Source: Pogonophryne albipinna
Lineage: Eukaryota > Chordata > Actinopteri > Perciformes > Artedidraconidae
Direction: 5' to 3'
NCBI GenBank assembly: GCA_028583405.1
Contig: JAPTMU010000275.1
Span: 112,001-176,000 of the forward strand
DNA: 64,000 bases
Numbering within the stretch: position 1 is the stretch's first letter; every line of letters starts with the position of its first letter. The notes beneath the pieces were generated by a model, which saw nothing but the letters and a program-made list of their open reading frames with translations, was not told where the DNA came from and searched no databases. Positions 25,400 to 64,000 of the stretch are shown here, piece after piece. The position numbers were made by a program, and so were the translations under genes.

Positions 25400-26970
25400 T
25401 GTAAGAGTCGGTGAGGTCCTGATAATTTATTCCGGGAAATTACTCTGACCTACTAATTGACCTGACCGAAGTTATTGAGTCTATGTAAGTTTACTGCTTG
25501 GCTCAGATCCATCAACGTCAGCAAGATCTCACCTCTATTAACTCCCCGAAGAACCAGGTTAAATTAACTGCTGTTTCAATTCAGACAACTCTCTTAAATC
25601 TGTTTAAGCGATCCCGAAGGATTTTGATATCAGTAATGAGGTGTGGACCTACCTAAGTGTGAGTGTGGCAGGGTGAAATCTTACCTTTGAAGCAGGAGAG
25701 GAGAGCGCTGATGTCTTTTAAGTTGTCCCAGTCCAAAAGGTGGGATCAGTTTATTTGAAGAAAAATAGGTCCAAACTAATACAGGGTTTTTACCTTCTCT
25801 CTTTACAACATTATAATCATACTAAAAAAAATGATGCTATGATCATGTTCAAATATGAAACTTTAATTCACAGTTTTACATTTATTACCAAAATTGTAAT
25901 TTCAACTGCCCAATGCAGTTGTGATTTTTAAATCTCCCGATAGAATTGAGAGGCATTTCCTCATAAATGACTGGTGATAATAAAAAGCACATTCAAACTT
26001 TCATTTTCACCCAATCAATTCACATCAATTTCATACCTTTTTTCCGACACAGACGGCGGGAATAACATTCAAAAACCCATTCCTATCCGACATAGATGGC
26101 GGGTACTAACATCCACAAACACATACCTATCTCCCGCAGGTATTCGGAGGAAGATCCTCACAGGTGGCGGTTACTAATAACTCACAAACACACTCCTATC
26201 CGACACAGACGGCGGGTACTAACATCCACAAACACATACCTATCTCCCGCAGGTATTCGGAGGAAGATCCTCACAGGTGGCGGTTACTAATACTCACATC
26301 TCAATTCATTCCACTCATTCACAAAGTAATTCACCCAGCTTTCAACGAAGAAAATCAAGAGATATTTACCAAGTTTGAGAGAACCTTACCGAGAGCTATT
26401 AACCCAGCTCTGAGGGCCAGAGCCTACCGGGAGAGAGTATACCAGGGGAACCCCCCTCTCTCTCTCGCTCCCTCCCAAAAAGCCAGTCTCTTAATGCTCA
26501 AAAAATCGGATAGAAAACCCCAAAAACACCTGCTCCATACCCAACCAATGAAAAAAACTGGGCATGGCCACTGATATACAGGACTGGACATATTCTATTG
26601 GCTATGGCATAAGACACACCTTCCCATGTTTGTGCAAAAAAGGACATGACCAGACATATTCTATGGCTATGACATAACCACCTTTTTGAGGCCTCAATGT
26701 ATTTCTCCTTAAGTCCGGAGCCCCCCTCCCTGTATACTGCTGTGAGAGGAGAGGGAAGAAACTGCCTTCTCCCTTATCACTGACACCCATAAATCATTAT
26801 AGGTCTTACACTCAACTTAACAAACCACTTGGTTTATACTGTAAATATAGAAAAACATAACATATGAAACATTTTCATTGTGAGTTATACAAGAATATAA
26901 TTGATTATACTTGATTATAATTAACTTTTGTTTTAATTTTTTTGTTCAACATACTATGAAGATCTCAACA
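25400..26970. mobile_element. LTR-like insertion, possibly a solo LTR
   Basis: The segment begins TGTAAGAGTC and ends ATCTCAACA, so it has TG...CA ends. It is flanked by CTAC on both sides (25396-25399 and 26971-26974). The intact repeat unit elsewhere reads straight through this point, so this is an insertion. Length 1,571 bp with no coding frame recognised. A long solo LTR is the simplest reading; the family is unknown and only one copy is in view. Confidence 0.5.
26099..26291. repeat. 113-bp tandem repeat inside the LTR-like insertion
   Basis: The phrase GGGTACTAACATCCACAAAC through GGTGGCGGTTACTAAT occurs at 26101 and again at 26214, nearly identical. A decayed third start lies near 26057. 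Confidence 0.85.
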
Positions 26971-27310
26971 CTACTAACAGCAGTGACTCTGCTGTTTTTA
27001 CCTTCTTGTACATTTCATGAGTTGAATGTGGACGAAATGGACAGTTTCCTGTACATTTCATGAGTTAAATGTGGACGAAATGGACAGTTTTCTGTCCATA
27101 TCACCGGCTGTTTATGCAGTCAAATGCACATTTGAATTAAAACAGTTTAATGCACTTTTAACACTCATGTACCCACGATTCAAGCTCCTTTCCTGGGTTA
27201 TAAAGTGATATGAAGCAGCCTGTTCTCTGGGTGCAAGAGCCATGTGCTGCAAGGAGCTCTCTGGGTGCGCTCTGTGGGTCTCACAGCCCGCTTCTCCGGG
27301 GTGCTGGAGA

Positions 27311-28087
27311 GTAATTTTCAGGCTCCTCTCCACAGTTGTCCCCCTAACAATGATTTGTAATCATTATTTTTGCATTTAAATGATGTATGTTATCATTAAT
27401 ATGGTTCCCTAACACAATGCACATAGTCTGGAGCTCACTGGGGTCCTGCATATGCTTTAATCAGGCGTTTTAACATTTTTTTTCCATGAAAATGATTTTT
27501 ATTCACTATCATGGGGATATATAAAACAAATTCCGGGTAATTCGGAGCACAATTGTACCTTTTACTATTTAAATGTATTTGTATTATATATTTTTGGGCT
27601 ATAAAAGTGACATTTCTGGGTGACTTTGTCAGTTTATGGAGCTTAGCCCACAAATCCTGGAGGTTCCAGGCCAAATGTGGGAGCTCATAGGCGGCCTGCC
27701 ATGTGCCCCCACCCGTGGAAAGAAGAAAAAAGCAAAGAAAATGGTCAATTATTTCTTAAAATAATAAAAAATGAAGTTTTAAGAAATTGTTGAAAAAACT
27801 TCTAAGTGCCAACAGAGAAGGGGCTCAAAAAAGCTCAACCCTTCGGCGCTTCGGGCCGAAGCCCCGGACACTTTTCCAGTCCCCCGTTGCAACTTACAAC
27901 GGAGAGGGGAAACCAAGCCTCCCCTTCTCCGTCAAAAAAATTCATTCATCCATTTCAGACTACTTTCCTGACGTAATCGGAAACCCAGTTTTTGAGAGGA
28001 CTCAGAAAAAACGGCTGTCTCACTTCATGGAGGAATGTGTCCGCTCCATGTGCTCGGATGAATTTGTTGCCTAGAGACCCCCCAGCA
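27311..28087. other. Intergenic stretch, no gene recognised
   Basis: Mostly AT-rich, with a GC-richer patch near 27820-27930. Short frames here have no recognisable domains. Confidence 0.5.
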
Positions 28088-28089
28088 TG

Positions 28090-28475
28090 GTTCTTACCAA
28101 ACTTTACGTTTTTGAACTGGTCTCTTGAGGAATGCAAGGGGAGTCGACAGGGGACTCTACCCGCATTATGAGGCACTATTTTCGGATACTTTTTTTCATT
28201 TTCACCCCTTTTCTATGGATCTCCAAAAAGTTAACTCAGACTTTTTTCTGACTCTGGAGGAATGTGAGGGGAGTTGACAGGGGACTCTACCCGCCTTATG
28301 AGGCACTATTTTTGGATACCTTTTTTCATTTTCACCCATTTTCCCAGGTTCTCCAAAAACTTGAATCTGACTATTTTGCCTGTGGAGGAATGACATGGGA
28401 GTTGACAGGGGACTCTACACGGGTTATGAGGCACTATTTTCGGATACTTTTTTACATTTTCACCCCTTTTGCCTG
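28090..28475. repeat. Three ~128-bp tandem units
   Basis: The motif GACAGGGGACTCTAC followed by TTATGAGGCACTATTTTCGG occurs three times, with units starting near 28131, 28261 and 28388 (spacing 130 and 127). No function is suggested. Confidence 0.85.
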
Positions 28476-28984
28476 GTTCTTTTTATTTTTTATATTTATA
28501 ATAATAAATATTTATATTATATTTTTATATTTTTTTATTCAGATAATTATTCAAACAGGACTGATTTTAATCTGTAAGCTATTATTTTAAAGGTTTTACA
28601 TTATTATTTTTAATGTACACAATCCTAGGTGTTTCAGTAATTGTTGACGCTGTTGTAGGAAGATAAGAAAAATATTTAGCAGTTTTTTATTTTATTGTCA
28701 CATTTATTCATTAAACTTCAGTTGTTCCTGGAGGACATTGACGTATATATATTTAGCTTATTATTCCCAGTTTGCTTACCCACCAGCACCTTGTTAAAAT
28801 GTTAAAGTGATGCCAGAAAACAAAATGTCTGTTCGTCAAAAACTGTATAATTACTCCAGAAATATGACCAGTCAAAAAGAGTTGGGCGGCCATTTTGGTG
28901 AGCAATGTACGGCAAGAAGGACATTTCACACAGCGGTGTTTCACAAAGAAGAGAAAAAACAATCAAAAAACCGGACGACATTAA

Positions 28985-29090
28985 CAATAATACACTTTAT
29001 TTATATAGCACCTTTCATGCTTGAAGTGCTTTTACAGAAAAGGACAGAAAATGACAATAACAAATGAAGAACATAATTAAAAACAAGGTA
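28985..29090 (-). mobile_element. LINE/SINE 3' tail fragment
   Basis: The plus strand reads ACTTTATTTATATAGCACCT, the reverse complement of the GCTATATAAATAAA tail shared by L2-type LINEs and their SINE partners in fish. Only the tail is visible. Confidence 0.55.
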
Positions 29091-29242
29091 TAAACAAACA
29101 GAAAGAGTTATATCTTAAAACATGAACAGTGATACTACTAACAAATTACAGTTGCCCCAAATGATATGCCAAATTAAAAAGATAGGTCTTTAATGTACTT
29201 TAAAACATTTGAATCTGAACGACAATTTATTGTTATTACAAC

Positions 29243-30064
29243 GTGATTTCCCGATTATTTGAGAATAACTCCTTTTAGTGGGTTAATTACATTCTTACAA
29301 TAAGTGAGGAATGGATTTAACTTAACTATCAAACTGGAGAAATAAGAAACTGTAAATGTAGGCAATCATTAATAATTAATATCTAATTCTTAACTGTGAA
29401 TGTCTTTCATTTGATCTAAAATCTGAAATGTATTAGTCCAGCCAAAACGTTCTCTGTTGAGCTTCCTGGAAAAAAAGGAACATTTCATTAAAAAAAAGTT
29501 GATTCAAGAACAAATCTCTGTGTTTTTTTATTATAGGACAATTATTGCTAAATCTGAAAGAGCTTCACTAGCTTTGTAATTTCTATGATGTCCTATTTGG
29601 GTTGCCTTTAGTAAAATCGTGTAGTCATACCCCCCATATTGGACAGTTACGTACGGCAACCCAAATAGGACATTTGACGTACAGACGGCTGCCTGAGTTG
29701 CACTGTGCAAGAATGTGTTGGTCTGCCATAAAGTTATAAACAATAAGAAATACGATAAAAGAGAAATTACAAAGCTGGGAAAGACTTTTCAGATTTAGCA
29801 ATAATTGTCATATAAGAAAAATACATATTTAATAACAGAGTTTTTGTCTTGAATCGAATTTTTTATGGAAAATATTTTATGTAATTTCCCTTTTTCCAAG
29901 AAGCTCAACAGAGAACGTTTTGGCCGGACTAAAACATTTCTGATTTTACATCAAATGAAAGACATTCACAGTTAAGAATTATATATAAATTATTAATTCC
30001 ATAAATGATTGAATTTACTCAACCCACTAAAAGGAGTTATTCTCAAATAATTGGGAAATTACAC
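29243..30064. mobile_element. Long inverted-repeat (fold-back) element
   Basis: Two diverged arms of about 365 bp face each other. The left arm starts GTGATTTCCCGATTATTTGAG; the right arm ends CTCAAATAATTGGGAAATTACAC. The innermost match is ATGTCCTATTTGGGTTGCC at 29588 against GGCAACCCAAATAGGACAT at 29658. No transposase and no clear target duplication were found, so this is probably a non-autonomous DNA transposon. Confidence 0.7.
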
Positions 30065-30544
30065 ATTATAAGTGTATACGGAGAAATGTGTGTCAGAAAA
30101 CGATGGATTCAGCAAGTGCCTCGATCTGTATTTATCGTTAATATTCCTCACGTTATTTATCAGAACAAGGCCTCCTATTCTCAGATTATAAGTTTCTAAA
30201 CCTTCACACAGAAATCCTCTCTTGATCTAATTGTTATGATTAGCTGGAATCAGAAATATTAGCCAATTTAGATTATTGTTTTTGTTTGACTTTGTATTAA
30301 AACGTGACCTTTTGAAATATTGTAAAGTACTGTAAGAGAATAGCAAAGCTTTCCAAATGCACATTAAATAAGTCGTTAACTTCAATCTTTGTGTGGTTTG
30401 TTACTAATCTGTTCATATTTTAATAATAACGTGACACAACAATATGACATTGACAATAAAACCTTAAAATCTTGAATCTTTGAATGGAAATATAATGTGT
30501 GAAAAAAATATATAATTTATCAAGTTGTCTTTTTTTAATTTTCA

Positions 30545-30765
30545 TTGTAAGCAGTACGGGGGCCCCCCAGGGGACGGTGCTGGACCGTTTCTCTTCACCC
30601 ACAACACTGCAACCTGTCACCTGCAGAAGTTCTCTGACGACTCCGCCATCGTTGGCCTCATCTCCAACGAGGACGACAGGGAGGTCTTCACCCTCTGGTG
30701 CCAGAGGAACCACCTCCAGCTCAATGCAACGAAGACCAAGGAGCTGGTGGTGGATTTCAGACGGA
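30545..30765 (+). pseudogene. LINE-delta reverse transcriptase fragment
   Basis: The translation contains STGAPQGTVL, then (after a shift) HNTATCHLQKFSDDSAIVGLIS and NHLQLNATKTKELVVDFRR, the RT palm of a common fish non-LTR element. It is truncated at both ends and frameshifted. It runs into a TATA/CATA microsatellite at 30766-30810. Confidence 0.75.
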
Positions 30766-30776
30766 TATATACATAC

Positions 30777-30809
<33 letters not shown>

Positions 30810-30810
30810 C
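30766..30810. repeat. ATAC/AT microsatellite
   Basis: (ATAC)n followed by (AT)n, directly after the LINE fragment. Confidence 0.9.
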
Positions 30811-30985
30811 CAAAGGAAGGCCAATACGGGTAGCTGCTTTCAGGAGGGAGTCCAGGAGAAAAGAGAGAAGGAAAGTAGCCTTCGCTCAGAATCTGTGTTA
30901 CCTTCAAGGACAAGGGGGAAAATGTACAGGTAACAAAACAGAGGACTAGAGTTCAACTGTCACACACACTCCACGAGGTTTAGCT

Positions 30986-61284
<30,299 letters not shown>

Positions 61285-61321
61285 CTTCTCCAGTCTGAGA
61301 GATAAACCAGTAACACTGCAC

Positions 61322-61522
<201 letters not shown>

Positions 61523-61821
61523 TATATTAACACAGTTATAGTATGTTAATCTAAACCATCATAATGACAAACTTGGGTTTCAAAACAAACCAGTCAGACT
61601 TCAGGCAGGCTGCTCTCCTGACTGCGCTGGGCTCTTACATGTTATGTGACTCTGATGAGTCAGAAACCAGGAAATGGATAAAAAAGTTCACAACATTTGA
61701 AGATGTCACTTTCGACTGCAGGAAATCAATATATTTTAATGTACAGATTATTTTCTGACATACAGTATAACAGAGTAAATGATTAATGTGTTAAAAAGCA
61801 CATCCTGGTGTTAACACTCAC

Positions 61822-61950
61822 CCTGTTTTTCTCCTCCTGCTCTGTCGAAGTGTAAAATGGAGTCTGGCAGTCTGACTTCCTACTTACACTTTCAACATCC
61901 TTCCCTGTCTGCAGCTCCTCCCTTTGTTTCATAACCAGCCTCATCACGTG
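61822..61950 (-). other. Candidate non-coding first exon of the nlrp1-like gene
   Basis: On the minus strand, a donor CAGG|GTGAGT at 61822/61821 follows a G/A-rich segment. It lies upstream of the coding exon's acceptor, as expected of a 5'UTR exon. The upstream end is a guess; no TATA box was identified. Confidence 0.35.
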
Positions 61951-62149
61951 GACAGGTACAAACAGGGATTATTTTAAATTGCTCTCACAGTAAGACAGCT
62001 CCAAAAACATGTATAAGAAAGTTAGAAAATAGACAAGCAGCTAAAAACAAGCAACTCAAAATTATAATACCACAAAGTGCAAACAAATCAATAAACATCC
62101 TGCATTCAAAACCTTACTTGTGAGGTTGTTTTGGGTACTCTAGTGTTAG

Positions 62150-62455
62150 CTTTGCAATATACCCCTTCCATCGGGGTGGATGACGCCGTCATCTACCTGC
62201 TGCAGAGGTCCCTCTCCCACCTGGAGAAGGCTGGGGGCTCTGTGAGGATCATGTTCTTTGATTTCTCCAGTGCCTTCATCCACCATCGAGCCCCCGCTCC
62301 GGGGGACAAGCTGTAGCTCTTGGGGGTGGATCCCCACCTCACCTCCTGGATCCTGGACTACCTCACCAACCGTCCACAGTACGTGAGGACCGGAGAGTGT
62401 CAATCAGACACCATCATCAGCAGTACGGGGCCTCCAGGGGACGGTGCTGGCCCTG
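62150..62455 (+). pseudogene. LINE-delta reverse transcriptase fragment
   Basis: Translates as SIGVDDAVIYLLQRSLSHLE, VRIMFFDFSSAF, then (after a shift) LTSWILDYLTNRPQYVRTGE, the RT region just upstream of that in the fragment at 30545. It ends where the other begins. Truncated and broken. Confidence 0.75.
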
Positions 62456-62727
62456 TTTATCTTCAAATATAACAAACATATCTTTTTCAACATAAGAAGT
62501 TCAAGTACAATTTAAATTAAATTGAATATAAAGGTACATGTGTTTTCTAAAAGAAAATAATTAGGTAAAACGTTCAATATATTTTTAATAAAATACAAAA
62601 GACATTTATATGAATTTTTTTTTTATATATGTAAATAAATATAAAAAAGATGTATGTAAATAAAAAAGTTGAAGTTAAATATCAGAGAAAACATTAAAAA
62701 TAATATGTAAAATTAAATTAAAATATT
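62456..62727. other. AT-rich spacer
   Basis: Very AT-rich; no feature recognised. Confidence 0.5.
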
Positions 62728-64000
62728 CATTTCATTTCATTTCAAACCTTTATTTATACAGATAAATCCCATTGAGATCATTGATCTCTTTTTCAAGGGA
62801 GACCTGCTCAAGTAGTTCCACATGAAACATAAAAACATAAATAGAACAACAAAAGGACATCATACAGCATCATTTACATAATTATCCACATAAACAGGTA
62901 CCAATAGCTTCCGATTGAGTAGCATCCAACCGAGCTTTAAAAACATTTAGTGGCACCAGATTGTTCAGTTTCCATTTAATTTGCAGACTATTCCAAGACA
63001 GAGGAGCTGCGCATCTAAAAGCTGTCTTCCCTAAGATAGTCCTAGCAGTTGGCACATTTAATAAAACCACAGCATTCAATCTCAGGCAGTAGCCACTTAC
63101 AATTTGCCCTGAGATCAGGGAGCAGAGTAGGATGGAAGTTTCCCTAACATGGCTTTGTATATAAAAATGTACCAGTGACTGAGCCTCCGTACAGTTAGTG
63201 AAAGCAAACCAGCCCTTGCATACAGGGTACAGTGATGGGTTAATGCTTTACAGTTTGTCACAAATCTCAGTGCGCTGTGATACGCAGCATCTAACTTGAC
63301 CAGGCAATTGGCAGGTGCATTCATATACATCAAATCACCATAGTCCAGCACAGGTAAAAAGGTCACAGTGACTAGCCTTTTCCTGGCCTCAAGTGAGAAA
63401 CAGGACTTGTTCCTGTAGAAGAAACCTAGCCTAACCCTCAGCTTTTTAAGCAGGTTATTGACATGAAGTTTAAAAGTGAGACAATCATCAAGCCAGATAC
63501 CAAGGTATTTGTAACAGGTAACCACTTCAAGTTTTATTCCTTGCGTAGTTACAATATCTAAAACAGGCTCTGGTGTCTTTTTAGCTTTAGAAAAGAGCAT
63601 TACCTTGGTTTTATCCACATTTAAAAGAAGCTTTAGTTCAGAGAGCTGAGTCTGAATAATGTTAAAAACAGCCTGTAATTTAACACCAGCCTCCTTAATG
63701 GAAGGACCTGCACAGTACATCACGGTATCATCCGCATAAAAATGTAAAGTAGCTTCATCCACATTTTCACCTAAACTGTTGATGTAGATGGAGAATAAAA
63801 GTGGACCTAAAACAGAACCTTGGGGAACACCATTTGCAATGTTCAACCACTCAGAAGACAGCCCATCAAAATGAACACATTGGGACCTTTCAGAGAGGTA
63901 GTTTACAAACCACCCCACTGCATGGCTGGATATGCCAATACTGAGTAGCCTCTGCTTTAAAATGTGATGATTGACGGTGTCAAACGCTTTGGAAAGGTCA
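62728..64000 (-). mobile_element. LINE-alpha, third copy, running off the window
   Basis: The 3' end at 62728-62750 has an (ATTTC)n tail on the plus strand and the AATAAAGG motif. RT reads on the minus strand from 64000 (LSKAFDTV region) through [23 protein letters not shown] and LLNVDKTKVMLF, open down to 63115, then C-terminal homology to 62882. Unlike copies 1 and 2, it lacks the deletion after LLNVDKT. Confidence 0.88.
63115..63918 (-). pseudogene. LINE-alpha RT C-terminal half (partial)
   Basis: 267 codons open from VGWFVNYLSERSQCVHFDG to the C-terminal domain. The 5' part lies beyond the window edge. A frameshift near 63120 separates the final ~65 codons (63079-62882). Confidence 0.82.

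Larger units (their letters stand above)
24723..27310. repeat. ~415-bp tandem repeat array, split by an LTR-like insertion
   Basis: Three units are seen: 24723-24989 (partial), 24990-25399 and 26971-27310 (partial). The last contains an extra short internal duplication around TTTCATGAGTT...GGACGAAATGGACAG (27008-27085). The array is interrupted at a unit boundary by the element at 25400-26970. Confidence 0.75.

Overview
The window looks like teleost fish genomic DNA, probably from a percomorph (inferred, not proven). It contains spliced genes with GT-AG introns, fish-type LINEs, Ty3/Gypsy and BEL/Pao elements, hAT, PIF/Harbinger and TTAA-type DNA transposons, tRNA-derived SINE sequence and long CA microsatellites. 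No bacterial genes, operons or CRISPR arrays were seen.

Left part (1-27.3 kb): a stack of retroelements that appears twice. Bases 1-11856 recur at 13458-25308 with near identity. Most differences are 1-2 base indels, many in homopolymers. Exactly 1000 N separate the two copies. Each copy holds, on the minus strand, a broken Gypsy element (partial LTR, gag, protease, RT, RNase H) abutting a BEL/Pao gag-protease relic. The Gypsy gag is split by a DNA transposon with TTAA target duplications, and that transposon is itself split by a plus-strand LINE (called LINE-alpha here). To the right lie ~415-bp tandem repeats and a 1.57-kb LTR-like insertion. The layout points to two unmerged overlapping contigs or haplotypes, although a young tandem duplication is possible.

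Middle and right (31-61.9 kb): the only host gene recognised is a large minus-strand nlrp1-like inflammasome gene. I traced 16 coding exons whose splice phases all agree. They give a predicted open frame of 1,408 codons: RING finger, FISNA, NACHT, four LRR exons, FIIND (ZU5-UPA) and a C-terminal CARD. The FIIND keeps the His and Ser expected for autoproteolysis at the right spacing. A six-residue repeat array links FIIND to CARD.

The introns are crowded with transposons. The 9.5-kb intron inside the FIIND holds a four-deep nest: a hAT element contains an L2 LINE, which contains both a PIF/Harbinger element (itself containing a second L2 with a long intact frame) and another hAT carrying a 420-bp CA repeat. 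Another intron carries a retroelement with split direct repeats (A1...B1-A2-B2), the arrangement of Ngaro-type tyrosine-recombinase retrotransposons. The LRR introns hold two solo LTRs and an L2 interrupted by a further nested DNA transposon.

Right edge (62-64 kb): fragments of two LINEs. The last is a third copy of LINE-alpha on the minus strand, running out of the window.
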